A stretch of 64,000 nt of DNA from Dactylonectria macrodidyma (Eukaryota; Ascomycota; Sordariomycetes; Hypocreales; Nectriaceae): positions 496,001-560,000 of the forward strand of contig JAGMUV010000010.1 in NCBI GenBank assembly GCA_020744425.1. Reading direction: 5' to 3'. Shown here one piece after another: positions 23,806-37,798 of this stretch. Both the position numbers and the translations under genes were made by a program. Positions within the stretch are counted from its first letter, which is position 1. Every line of letters starts with the position of its first letter. The notes below the pieces were generated by a model. It saw only the letters and a list, made by a program, of their open reading frames with translations. It searched no databases and was not told the origin of the DNA.

Positions 23806-24485
23806 TGTCATGACCTGTGTAACAATAGACGCCTGGCGTTACGTGGCCCTTATAAATTTCTCACTAATTACGAACGATTACTGCGAACTGTAGAGCGATT
23901 ACTGTGATTACTCCTATGATTACTATAATCACTTTTATAATTACTATAATCGCCTTTATAATATAAGTAATCAGACCTTATACTATATAGTATATAAATC
24001 CGAAGAACTGACTATTATTAAAATACTAGCTCTTTAGTTATTAATATAATCTAATTACTTTAATTTACTTTAATTACTATATATTATTATACTTTAACTA
24101 TTACTTAATATAATACTATAACTATTGCTTAGTAAATATAACTTAATCATTTTACTAATATAAACCCTAGTCTATCCTTTAAGAACCCTTTCTAAGCTAT
24201 TTTATACTCTATATAGCCTAGCCTAAGAATATAACTATTGTTGGATTGACCCCTCGGGTACCGGACTAGGGCCCGGCTAGAAACAACTTCTGATATATCA
24301 ATATCCTGTCTTAGTCATAGGGTGTGAGATTAACCAAGAAACCCCTCATAGAAAAAGAGGGGGCCGGAGGGATCCTAGATCATACACATACACACACATC
24401 AATACAATCATCTTTAGTCTCCACAGAAAAACCCCCTTTAAAGGCTCTGATCATCCTAGCCGTATTGGATCTAACAACTATTATA
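23806..24485 (+). repeat. 5' LTR of Gypsy B, interrupted by a solo LTR
   Basis: 433 bp plus a final TATA resume on either side of the insertion at 24,239-24,481. The rejoined length, 437 bp, equals that of the 3' LTR. It is preceded by AATAT. Confidence 0.9.
24239..24476. mobile_element. 238-bp solo LTR, not RIP-degraded
   Basis: It begins TGTTGGATTGACCCC and ends GGATCTAACA, with TG...CA tips and the exact 5-bp duplication ACTAT on both sides. It has ordinary base composition (CGGGTACCGG, GGGGGCCGGAGGG) inside an LTR that is almost only A and T. So it landed after the surrounding elements were mutated. No internal region remains, so it formed by LTR-LTR recombination. Confidence 0.9.
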
Positions 24486-27400
24486 TATTAATAGCTCTTA
24501 TTTAAATAGTTACTTTATATACTAAGTAATATCTAATAAATTATAATAGTACTTACTATACCTTCTAGTAGTATGCTCTTATCTAAAGGAAAGGCCTCTG
24601 CACTCCTTAAGGATAGAGATAGTAATAAATATATAGAAGCTTCTAATAATAAGTATAAAAAAGAACTTAGAGAGCTCTGCGCAGAGAATGAATGACTTTC
24701 TATAAGACTTACTAAGCTCTTAGCTCTAGGAGCACGCACTAATACTATATAAGAAGAAGAATGGTGCTAGAATGAAGAATGCTTTAAATAGTTATATATA
24801 TAATTCTAAGCCTTACTAAACAATCCTACTATAGATGTAACTATTGTAGCTATAGAATAGAGAATTACTAAACTTATTACTAAACTAATTTAAATTAAGA
24901 ATAACTAGGAATAATAAGCAGCTTAATTTATAAGATATAAATAGCTTACTATAATAATATGTATTTATAATATTAGAGAAACTATTAAGTCTAAGTAATT
25001 ACTAAAGTTTAATAGAAACCCTAAGAAGCTATAAAAATACCTTACTAGTCTTAAGTCTTACTATATATACTATCTATTACTATTTATAAGCAACTTACTT
25101 AAAGTATAATATACTATAAGAAGACTGAAAGGTAAGGTAGCTTAGAACTATAAGTTAATCTTAAAAGACTTTATAACCTAAGCCTTAAGTTAGTAAAAGT
25201 TTAAAATAACTATAATATTTAATAGTTTTAATAGATATAAATAATCACTAATTAATAATTATAGCAAATAAAATAAGAAATATAATACGCTTAATGCTAT
25301 TAAGAAACTTAAGTAAATAAAGGCAGTATTTAAATACCTTTTAGAGTTCTAATATATTATTATAAAACTTAATTAGTTAAATAAAAACCTTATTAATAAG
25401 TTTTATTAGAATTTAAAAGATAATATTAAGGATGAACTTATTAAAAATATGGATCTATTTATAGACTTCACTTAGTATACTAAACTTATTATTATAATTA
25501 ATAACTAGCTATTTGAATGATAAATAGAAAAGTGAAATGTTAGTAGTAATAATAATAGTAGTTAGAAAAGGAAGAACTATACTAATTAGGGAAAACTATA
25601 AACTCCTAATACTTTTTATAGTATTATAGCAGGACTTATAGAACTTAGAGCAATATAGTAGTGACCTTAGTAAGGAAAAAAAACGTTTAATTACTATAAC
25701 TATAATAAGCTAGGACACTTTTTACATAACTATAAAAAACCTAAGAAAGAAAAGAAACTATTTAAACCTATTACTATACTTACTAATAGTATTAATTCAG
25801 TTAAGAAAGGAAATAACTTCCTTACTTAATCTATTAATATAACTTAAAGCGGATTTAATAGTTACTTTAGTAAATATAATTATAATATAGTAAACATATA
25901 AGACTAAATAAATGAATTAAAATATAAAGATATGCTTTAAAGAAGACTGATCAGAAGAACTAGACCTAAAAATAAGCAATTATAAGAAGATAAATGCAAA
26001 AAGAAACCTAGTAAGTGGAATCAATGAATAGAAAAAGAAAAAGACAATCTAGAAGCATACGAACGAAGGCTGTAAATAAAACGAGAAGCAGTATACTAAT
26101 GCAAAGTAAAAAAGAAAAGAGAATAAGAAGAAAGAACCTAAGAAGTAGTAGCTAAAAAGTAGAAACCAATCCTTATAGGCCAAGTTCTAGGTTATCTAGC
26201 TATTATGCCTTAACCTAATAATAGAATATATACTATTACTATAGTCTAATAACTTAGAGAACTATTAATATAAATAGAAGATTTTAATGAATTTAATATC
26301 CCTAACTAATAATCTGACTATTAATAGAATAGTAAATAATAGCCTATTATAATAAATAGTAGCGCAATGCATAGTTATATTATATAATGACCTGCTCTTA
26401 GACTATAGGTTAGTATAGGATAAAATATATACTAAGCTAGAGAGGCTGGGTATAATATTAAGGATAAGGATATTCTTATACTAGTAAATGAATACTTAGA
26501 GTTAGATAATGAATTTTAAAGTATTACTTTAAAAGAATAAGATATATTAGTATGTATAATAGAAGATATTTAAATTAAACAATTCGCTAAAGAATAATAG
26601 GATCTTATAGAAGAAGTAGATATCTATATCTAAGCCTTATATTAATAGAGCAGAATAAACTTACAAAACCTAAAAGAATGAAAATTATAAGGAGATAAAC
26701 CTTATATATATTAGATATTTTAAAAATATAATAAAATCTTATAAGCATTATATATATACTATGAATGCATTATATACTTTAGAGATAAGCTATAATAAGA
26801 TTGCTTTTTAATTTAAGTAAATAGATAACTTATTATAATTCTTTATAAGAAGGAAGATATAGAAGATTATTATATATAAAAGTAATATAAATACCTTAGT
26901 ATTATTTAATTAATAAAATATAATATAAATTATTTAATTAACTATTAAAAGCTTAATATAAAATTTATAGACTATTAATAACCTAAGTATTAAATATATA
27001 TATATAATAAAGTTAATATATAATATAAGTATAACTAGAGATAGATATTCTAATCTTTATAAGATAGAATAATAGAGAGTATAAAAAACTCTTAATACTA
27101 TTTATAATAAAGTAATAGATAGGCATAGAGCTAGAGAAAGCAGAACCCTTTAAAATAAGAGTTCTATATATAATAAAAAGTATATAAATAACTAACCAGT
27201 ACTTAGAAATATAAGTATAAATTAAGGAGAACTGGCTACCTGCTTTAATAAATAGTAGTATAGAATTTAACTATATTTACTTTATAGTAGTAAATATATT
27301 AAAACTCCTATAAAAAGATAAAGTAAATCTATTTAAAGTATAGAATCTTAAAGGATCTTCTTTTAGTTATAATAATAGAAAAATAACTAAAGAGCTTAAT

Positions 27401-28828
27401 TATCTTAAGGTTTTTATAAAAGGATAAAATAAAGGAATCTTATTTAATATAATACTTATTATAAATTATGCTTTAGTTTTAGAGTACTTATAGTTAAAAT
27501 GAGTTAACTTAATAATAAACTAAAGGACTGGCTAAGTGAATTTTAATAATATTAATAATTACTTTTCTTAAGAATTAGATTTAAATAATAATATAAGATC
27601 TTAAACTTTAACTAATAATAATACTAATAAAGTATTAGTAAAAGAAATAATAGAAACTTTCTTACTTTAAGATATAAAATATAAATATTATAAAACTTAA
27701 AATAATAAGATATATTATACTATTGCCTTTATATAAAGCTAATTAATAAAGCTTAATAAAGACCTTACTAAAATAAAGAAATAATAAGAAGTAAATAAAA
27801 GATTAAAGAATATACTATTTACTTACTATATTTATAAAAAACTATTTACTAAAGAATTAGAAATAGGCCTACTTAAATATAGTAAATAGGATTATAAAAT
27901 AGTATTAAAAGACAGAACTTTACTTAAGTTTTTTAAATTCTATAACTTTAATAATATATAACTATAAATACTAAAAGAATACTTTAAAGATATATTAAAA
28001 AAGGGATATATTAAAATCTTAAAATCCTCTATAGAATACTTAGTTATATTTATTCTAAAGAAAAATAGAAAACTCTGATTAATTATAGACTACTAATAGT
28101 TAAATAATATTATACTAAAAGACTGAATGCTATTACCTTTAATTACTAAACTGAAAGACTGCTTTTATAGTAAAAAGTGGTTTATAGTACTTAATTTAAA
28201 AAATGCTTATAGCTTAGTCTATATAAAATCTAGAGATAAATAGAAAACTGCATTTAAAACTAAATTCAGACTATTTAAATACTTAATAATGCTTTTTAGA
28301 CTTATAAATATATTAATAATATTCTAATAAATAATTATTAATATTCTAAAAGAATATTTTAATATCTTTATTATATATTATCTTAATAATATTTTAATCC
28401 TCTTAGAAATAGAAGAAGAATATATAAAATATATGCATATAATCCTATAGAAACTATAGAATGCGAAACTACTTATAGAACTAATAAAAAGCAAGTTCTA
28501 TATATAAGAAGTGGACTTTCTTAGATATACTATCTGATTAAATAAGATCTAAATGAATAAAAAGAAAATCAAAGCTATTAAGGATTAGCTAAGACTAAGC
28601 AAAAGTGTTAAGGAAGTATAGAGCTTCCTAAGGTTTATTAATTACTATAGAAGGTTTATTTACAGATTTAGTAAAATTATAAAACCCTTAATAGAACTTA
28701 TAAAGAAAGATATAAACTTTAGATAGAATATAAAGGCTTAGAAAGCCTTTAATAACTTAAAATAAGCTATCCTTAGTAAACCCATTTTAATAACCTTTAA
28801 CCTAAAATAATTAATTAAATTAGAAACT

Positions 28829-29003
28829 TGTAAGAGTTAGGGCCGATAGAGCTATGGTCTTATTAGATAAGAGGCCACGTAATATAGGCTAGACTAGCTC
28901 TTTGGCGAGGGCTAGCTAAGCACTTACTAAGTGAATGCTTACATACTACCCTATACCTACCTTCAGATCTCTTATGTAACACCTTAATAGACTAACCCTT
29001 ATA
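28829..29003 (+). repeat. 5' LTR of Gypsy D
   Basis: 175 bp starting TGTAAGAG and ending CCCTTATA, preceded by AAACT. Confidence 0.9.
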
Positions 29004-32000
29004 ATTCGTTTACTTCTACATCCTAGCGGATTATTAATGCATTACATAAGATAAGAAAGAACACACTACTAAACCCAGGCATTGCTGAGCGAGCGATGAG
29101 CGAACCGCGAATGAATACAGGACTATTTACCCACAACCCTGCATAAAACGAAGCTAGGAAAAACCTCGAACTGCTAACTGCAGATAACGAAGGATTCTAA
29201 TCAGAATACGATCCGATCGATCGCTTAATCTAGGAAGAAACTAAAGCAGGGCCACTTTACATACCCTATGAAGATAGCTTTTATGAAGAATCGCCATTGC
29301 CTATAGTTTAATAACTAATAACCGAGCGCTTACTAAGAAGTCTATGACTGGGTTCTGAGAATGATGGTAATAGAATATAATCGCTCTTCTATATTATAAT
29401 ATAATAATAGGAATAAGACTGACATTTCTAAGAAAAACTGCTAGAATAACTTACTAAAGGCTTAGATAAGAAAGACCCTAAAGAATACGATAGACTACTG
29501 TACTATCCTTACGCAGTATTAACTAAAAGGGCTAATAGAGTCTAAATTGACGATTAAATAGAGATAGTAAAGATAGTGAATGATCTCTAAGCATCCACTA
29601 GAATATATTAGAAGATCCTCTAATCTATGACTAAACTCTCTTTACTATTATAAACTTAGTAAAGAGATCACTTAAGGAACTTTACGCACTTTACATAGGA
29701 CTAATTCACGGCCTTTCTAAAGAAGCTTTATATAGACTCTAAATAGAGGGAGGTTAAATTATATAAGGAGCTCATAGCTTTCTAACAGCTCCCTGACTAG
29801 TCGCTGATAGAATACTTTAATATATAGAGATCCTTACATTCCTCATTAAAGACAAAGGACCTAGAAGAAGATAAGATGCTTGTATTATAATATTACTACA
29901 GACTCTAAAACAGAGTTAAAAGAGATATTTAAAAGATATAAGTCAATATCTTACAAACTAGAGAACTCGCATTAGAAGCATAATGACTATAGTAACCCTA
30001 CAGCCAATATAAGAACATACCTTTAAGCTAAGGCAAGAAGAGAAACTACCCTAATAGTAAGTAAGAAGGGCTATAGAAAAGACATGTACTAAAGACCCTA
30101 ATACATACACTATGAGGCAGATCCTATACCTCATAAGGATAAGGAAACTTGATAAAAGATAGAAAAAGAGGCAGCCACTCTAACTACTTAGGATCGAGCG
30201 GTTAATAAGAGTATAGCAAGTACTTAGCAAAGCTAAGAGACAATTCCCACATTCAGTACTATAACTATAATAAGAGGGGCCATTTCGCTAGTAAGTACAT
30301 AGTAACTAAGAGAGCTCTTAGTAGATAGAACCGAGGAGGCTATTAGAAAACAGTAACTATATAACAATTTAGTATAAAAGTCAAAGAGATTAACTTATTA
30401 GAAAATAACTAGGCGTAGGGTCTGAAGACATAACCCTTATGCTAAAACTACGTCTTATACTAATCAGTCTAATTGCCTGAGGATGAGCGATCATTCTCTA
30501 AGCATATAACGAACATGAGGTTAAAGTAGATATAGATATAGCTATATCTACTTAGCCTAATTAGTAGGAAGCTAGTATAGAAGCTAGGCTTTAAACCTAC
30601 GCTAGATTAGCAAGCCCTAAAGCTAGCAGGCTTTAATAGGACTACTCATCCTATACTATGAGTATATTAAGTAATATTCTTCCTCCTTAACTACTAAGGG
30701 TTAGTAAGGAAAATAAGATATTTATTTATAGAAGCCCTACAGAACTGACCTAAAGGAATAGGCGACTTACTACTAGTAAGAGAGACTATAGGCTAGGAAG
30801 GCATTATAATTAATATATATATAAATACATAGTATTATAAAGCAGTCTTAATATAAGATCCTAACTCCTTCGTAAAAGACCTTATTATAAATAGTGAAAA
30901 GGCATATATTATATATATATATAGTATATTAGTACTAAACGAGCGGCCACTACTCGCCTTTAGAGAAGAGGATGAAGAAGGGATTAGTATACTACTACCT
31001 GAACTTAAGTCAGAATGAGAGATCTTTAGTAAAGCTAAGGTAAAAAAGTTACTACTCTTAAAAGGAGCAGAACACTCTATTGAACTAATAGAAGGTAAAG
31101 AGCCTCCTTTAGGGACGATATACCCTACTAATAAGAAGTAAGCAGAGATTATTTGCGATTACCTTACTAAGAATATAGAGATCGGTTAAGTGAATAGCTT
31201 AATTAGTAGAGTAAGAGCTCTAGTCCTATTTATTCTTAAAAAGGATAGAGGCATTAGGATATGCATTGATTATTGTAAGTTAAACGCAGTTATTATTAAG
31301 AACTGTTATCCTCTACTGCTAATTAGCAAATTGCTTAATAGACTTACTAGAGCGAAATAGATCTTTAAAATTAATATTTATAATGCTTACTACTATATCT
31401 AAATTAAGAAGGAAGACTAGTAGAAGATAGCATTCTGCATAAGATATAGTCACTTTAAATATATGGTTATGCCCTTTAGACTGATTAATGCACTTACTAC
31501 CTTCTAAGCATATATTAACTAAGCGCTCGCTGGATTGCTTAATACTTATTATATAGCATACCTAAATAATATTATAGTATACTCACAGACATAAGAATAA
31601 TATACTAAGGATCTAAAAGAGGTCTTCTAGAGGTTGAAAACCTTCTAGCTCTATGCAAAGCTACTAAAGTGCGCCTTCTATTAGAAGGAGATCGAATTCC
31701 TTAAGTATGTAATTACTTAAGAAGGACTAAAGATAGAGCTAAGCAAGGTGCGAGCAATCGCTAAGTAGTAGGCGCTAGAGAGTGTTAAAGATATGTAGGT
31801 CTTTTTAGGATTCTATAACTTCTATAGGAAGTTCATTCTAGAATACTCCTACTAAACGGCGCTACTAATAGAGCTATTAAAGACTATAGAGAATAAGAAA
31901 CCCTTCGTATAAGGAGAAGATTAAGATATAGCATTTTAAATACTAAGATCTGCCTTCTATTTAGTAAGCATTCTCTAATACTAGGACCTAGTAAGAAGAA

Positions 32001-34299
32001 CTAGAGTAAAGACAGATGCCTCTCTAAAGGCAGTCTTAGGCATTTTAACCTAACTATATAGAGAATAATAGAGACTAGTCGCATATTAGTCTTAAAAACT
32101 GATAGATACTAAGCAACGCTAGGGCATTGGCTAGTAAGAACTTCTGGCTATTATTAAGAGCCTTAAGAACTAGAGTCACTACTTGCTAGGACTCTCTAAG
32201 AAATTCCTCCTTTTAATAGATTACGCAGCTCTTAAAGGAGTGATTAAAGCACTAACTAAAGACCTAAGAGGCAGACTAGCTAAGTAGGTATATAGATTAG
32301 CACCCTTTGACTTTAATATTAAATATAGACTAGGAAAGTATAATCCAGCTGATAGACTGTTCTATAGACCTGACTATATAAAGAAGGAGATAGCATATAA
32401 TAATATACTCCTAACCTTAGCTAATAAGCTAAACTTTATTAAAGAGCTTCCGCTAGATATTCGCTAAATGATTAGTAACCTTAAAGGGCAAATAAAGGTT
32501 ATAAAAGCATACATTTAAGTAATACGAGTAAGCCTAAGAGGCCCTATAAGTCGAGTTAAGTAGTAAGTACCCTTATCCTACGATTAGAATCAGTATAATA
32601 AAACTAAGGAAGATCAGATGCGCATAGTATTAATCTTTATAGTTATAAGAGCTAGAATAGTAAGCCGAAAGACTAATAAATATATAAAGACTGCTTAGTA
32701 AGAGCTAGCTGCTTATAGAAGCCAGGAGGACTTATCTAAAGCTAGGGTTATTAATCTAGAGTAATATATCCTACGTCTGATTATAAAGGAGCTTATAATA
32801 GGCGAAACGGCATTTTTATTATAACTATTAACGAAGTTAGAAGAATTAGTCTGAGGACTATAGGCTAATGATTATTTCTGCTAATAATAATTAGCGAGGG
32901 TTTAGTAAATAGCTAGGAAGATAGGAACCTATTATTATAATGAAAACAGTACCTTATTCTATAAGGGCAGACTTATCATTCTTATAGAAAAGACCTTAAG
33001 AATAGAAATCCTTTAACGCTATTATAATGACCTAAGAGCTAAGCATATAGGAAAAGCCAAGATGCTAGAATTAATTAATAGAAAATTCTATTAGAACTGA
33101 ATTAGTAAGGATGTTATAGACTATACTATTAGATATAAGAAATGCTATAGTGTCTTTATACTTAGATATAGGCTATATGGAAAGCTATAGCCATTACTAA
33201 TACTAGTAAATCCCTTTTAAGAAATTTCTATAGATTTTATTATAGGGTTACTAAATAGTGCCCAAGCGGATAGTAAGTAATATAATACTATCTTAGTCAT
33301 AGTATGCTGTATAATTAAGTATATAATCTTCATTCTATATAAGAAGATAATAACTACTATATAACTCGTATAAATATTATATAAATAAGTTAAATGTAAA
33401 TTTAGTATACTAGAAGGCATTATTAGTAATAGAGATAAGCTATTTATGAGTTAATTCTAGGCTGACTTAATAAGAGAATAGGCAATCCATCGCTAACTAT
33501 CCACTGCGTACTATCTGTAAACAGATAGGCAGATTAAAAGAATAAACTAACTACTTAAGAAATACTTTCGCATCTTTATAGGAAATGTACTAAAGAGATA
33601 AGTAGCATAGCTAGCAGAAGCCAAATTCACATATAATAATAGCCAGTATAGCATAATAAGAGTCTCTCTAATGCAAGCACTATATAGCTACTATCTGAAA
33701 ATAGTGAGCTACACTCTAGAATACTTAAAGACATAAGTATAAAGTATCGCTAAACGTATAGAGAACATTTAGCGAATGCGTACCAAAGCTTAAGAGAGTT
33801 AGACTTAAGTAATAGAAGTATAAGTAAAAGCCTATAATAAGAGATATATTAAATAAGAATACTGTAAAGGACAAATCGTAGGATTATCTATATATAACTT
33901 CTGATTTAAGAATAAGAAACTAGTACCTAAGTATATTAAAGTCATTATTATAAAGCGGGTTAGAAAGTAAGTATATTAAGTATACTTACTATAATAATAC
34001 TATTAAATGCACGATGTATTCTCTATAGTGCTTTTAGAACTGTGGCCAGAAGCTCGCTAAAGGCATAGCGACTATTTAGCAGACTTCCTAAACCTAGAAA
34101 AAGAGGAAAATGAGTGAGAAGTAGAAGAGATTATCTTAAATAAGAAGACTAGAAAAGACACATTCTACTTAATTAAATAGGCAGGTTGGCCAGTAGAATA
34201 TAACACTTAGGAACCGTCCTAGTACTTAGAAAATGCATAAAAAGCTATTTATTAATACTATAAATAGAAGAAATATAATTATAAGAAATAGGATAATAG

Positions 34300-36019
34300 A
34301 TAATTAAAGATATGCTAAAAGCGTACTAATAGCTTATTAAGCGGTTAATATTATTTAAAATAAACTAAGTACTTAATAGGGCTAACTAATGCTTAAGCTA
34401 GGGTAACTATAGACCAGAACCATAAACCAGAACTAGAGCTATAAAACTAAAGATAATACTCAGTTATAAGACTTCTTCGCCTAATGGCTGCGGCGGGGAT
34501 GAGGAGTGTTATTTGCGTTCGCTAAGGGCACGGCAGGCGAAGGGAGAGCAGCTGCGGCAGCAGCCTCAGCCTAGGCCATGACTGCCTCTGCCTCAGCGCG
34601 AAGAGATGCTTCGCCTTTATCATTACGAACGAGGGGAGACTTAATGATAGGAGACGGCGAGTGGGCGTAGCGTAGTCAATAAGGAGTTGGCAGCTTGATA
34701 GTAGAGAGAGCGCTAGTAGTACTATAATGAACGGGAAGAGCGCTAGAAAATAAGACGGGTGCCTTAGGGGCAGGATTCTTATGATACTTCTTAATAGCCA
34801 TCTTAATATTATTATTAAAATCTTTAGAGTACTTAGCTAAAGATCTCTTAATAGGTATAGAGTGTATAAGCATCTCTTTAATAACTATAAAGCAAGTGAG
34901 CATAGAACGAAGGGCGATGGCCTAAGTAGGCTTATAATAATAAAGAGGAGTAATAGACTTAGAACGCTCAGACAGCTCCTCCTTAGAGACGTTAGATAAT
35001 AGACCTAACTAGATATACATTAGTTTAAATGCATAAAAGCAGAGAAGAAATGTATAGTAAAATCAGTTTATAACTTTATGAGTTATGTAGAGCATAAAGC
35101 CTCTTAGTATACTAAAGAGAGATAACTGCTATCTATAGAGCGAGCATTCGTTAGGTTCTTAGCGAAAGTAAAGACATAGCGCTAAGTAGTAGTAGCAGCC
35201 TTTACGGATCGATAGATCCTCTAGTATCTAAGATCATCAGGGGCGTTTATATTATCCTTACCCTAATTATACTAATCCTAGTAATAAAGGAAGTTCTAAT
35301 ACTATCGAATAGTAAGAATAAGTTTAGTAAGAATCTAGTAATATATTAGATATATAGCGAATACTTAATAAGAACTTAGAAAGACTTATTATATTATACT
35401 TCTACTTTACTGCCTTGCAGATAGTATACTAAGAAGATAAAGAGCCATGCGTATAAGTATAGTTAAAAGAATAGTGTTTCTGCTTTATATAATAAGAGTA
35501 AGGAACTTCGTCCTTTAGTATTCTTAAAAACTAGTTATCTAAAAACATATACTTAGCATTAGTCTAAGATTTATATTATAATAAGACCTTCATAGTAACC
35601 ATAAGGAATAATATTATAGTGGACATATAGCGAACAGACGTAGAATGATCAGCAAGTAGGGAGAGCAAGGAGAAGAGAGAAGATAATAAGAAAGCATATA
35701 CAAAGCAAGAAGAAAGGAATACAGTAAGAAGACGAGCGTATAAAATTATATAAAGCTAAAGAAAGGAAAATAATAATTACGGGCAGTACGAAGAATAGAA
35801 ATACTATAAATTTAGGCGAAGTAAGGCCGCATAGCCAGTAAACACTGGCTGAACGCTTAGACTAATAATAAACACTAGACCTACAATTCCCGTTATTTAT
35901 ACTCCACAGCATACGGCGAATATGCGCTAAACGTACGGATAAATAATGACCTTATCACCTAGATGATAGAAGCATAGGAATCACGCTTTAGAACGAGGCT
36001 TAAGAGAGAGGGAGATAAT
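34300..36019. other. Unexplained 1.7-kb segment of Gypsy D after the chromodomain
   Basis: Between the integrase chromodomain and the 3' LTR lies sequence that matches no Gypsy domain I can read. A GC-rich strip at 34,490-34,610 (GCGGCGGGGATGAGGAG, AGCTGCGGCAGCAGCC) resists the AT bias around it. The longest stop-free frame is a minus-strand one at 34,676-34,903 (75 codons), and minus-strand frames stay fairly open around 35,050-35,500. It could be a captured gene or an antisense element gene, too mutated to name. Confidence 0.4.
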
Positions 36020-36194
36020 TATAAGAGTTAGGGCTAATAGAGCTATAGTCTTATCAGATAAGAGGCCACGTGACATAGGCTAGACTAGCTCTTTAGCGAG
36101 GGCTAGCTAAGCACTCGCTAAGTGAACGCTTATACACCACCCTATACCTACCTTCAGATCTCTTGTATGACACCTTGACAGACCAACCCTTACA
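36020..36194 (+). repeat. 3' LTR of Gypsy D
   Basis: 175 bp starting TATAAGAG (originally TGTAAGAG) and ending CCCTTACA, followed by AAACT. Confidence 0.9.
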
Positions 36195-37583
36195 AAACTA
36201 ATACTTTTAACTTCGCCTTAAGAGCTTAAATTAGATAATAGAATAATAAAGGAAACCTCTACTTAATTGCATTCTACTTATATATACTAAAGGGAGCTAA
36301 ACTTAATTACTCTATTTATAATAAAGAATTCTTAATAATAGTTAATTCCTTTAAAGAATTCTAATATTACTTCTTAAGAAGTGAATACTAGGTTACGGTC
36401 TATACTAACTATAAGAATATCTTATACTTTACTATTATATAAGAGCTTAGTAGAAAGTAACTTTACTATATAGAATACTTATTAGAATTTGATTATATTA
36501 TTATTTATAAAAAAGGCTTAGAAAATAGATAAGCTAATATAATAAGTTAATAATCTAACTTTAAAGTTAATATACTGAAAGCTAATGAGTAAATATTAGC
36601 CTATACTTCTGAAGAATACTTTAAATAAAAATACATTGTAGTTATAAGTGAGTCTTAGTTATTAAAAGATTTGCTAGAATGATTATAGAAGCCTAAGTAA
36701 AGCTTTGAATAATAGATATATAATGAGTATCCAGCCCTAAGAGAATTACTATAGTAAGAAAGAAAAGCAATCCTAATAGGATTATAAGGATTTTAAGTAA
36801 TTGCTTATTTCTATTAGAGTAACTATTATAAGAATCCCTAGACCTTAGCTAAGAAGCTCTATTAATACTTTTATAATGACTTTATAAAAGTATATATTAA
36901 CTATATAATATAATGCAAATAATGCTTTATAAATCTCCTAGAATAATATACTAAAGAATATTAAGAGATAAATGACTATTAAAACTGCAAACCTAATAAG
37001 ATATAGAAGAAACTTAAATAGGTTAATGAATTTAATAAAATAGTTTAAATCGTAGTAATAGTGTCTTAAGAAACACTCTATAAATAGATAAAAGAATATA
37101 ATTAGATATATGAAATGGATAGAGTAATAGGAGTACTTTATCTAATTCTTAAATTATAATTCAGATTATAAAGGTTATAAGTCCTTTTAGAACTATAAGA
37201 ATATTTAATATAGGATATTCATAACTACTCTTTATATAAATACTTAGGAATTAATAAGACTCTTAAAAGAGTTAAAATAGTATATATATTTCTTAGTATA
37301 AAGAGAATAGTTATAAAAGTTATTAAATCCTATAAACTATATAATAAAACTAAAGTATAATACTACAAACTATACAGAGAATTATAACCCTTATTAATTA
37401 CTAAGTGACTATAGGACTCTATTATAATAGATTTTATTATAAAATTACTTCTATTAGAAGACCCTATAAATAGTACTTTCTATAATAGTATTCTTATTAT
37501 TATAAATAGATTTATGAAATTTTTCTATTTTATACTATATTAAGAATTGATAGATGCTGAATAGTTCGCTTACTTATTCTTAT

Positions 37584-37798
37584 TATTAAATAGTAGTAAA
37601 AGGAAGCTTATAGAACTAGCTTAAAAAGCTAATAAATATTATCATTAAAGATAACAGTTACCACCTATTGCTACAGGCTTAGCAAGTAACTTCTAGTTAA
37701 TTCTACATAGTATAGAAAAGGCATATAGAGCTTGCTCTAAAACCTCAAGCAGTAAGGGGGAATAAATAAATATAAGCAATTCACTCTAATATTTAATA
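37584..37798 (+). repeat. 5' LTR of Copia copy C
   Basis: 215 bp, TATTAAAT to ATTTAATA, preceded by CTTAT. Confidence 0.9.

Larger units (their letters stand above)
28829..36194 (+). mobile_element. Chromodomain Ty3/Gypsy element D, inserted in Gypsy B
   Basis: Two 175-bp LTRs (TGTAAGAGTTAGGG to CCCTTACA) and the duplication AAACT bound 7366 bp. In order: gag with a zinc-knuckle relic (NKRGHFA near 30,270); reverse transcriptase near 31,180-31,720 (FKYMVMPFRLINALTTF, YLNNIIVYS); RNase H near 32,000; and integrase near 33,000-33,700 with a TDGQTERIN relic at about 33,518. A chromodomain follows at about 34,070-34,240 (EVEEIILNKKTRKDTFYLIK, AGWP, EPS). It interrupts the RNase H of Gypsy B. The chromodomain suggests chromovirus-type targeting of silent chromatin (family knowledge). 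A 1.7-kb stretch after the chromodomain is unexplained. Confidence 0.92.
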
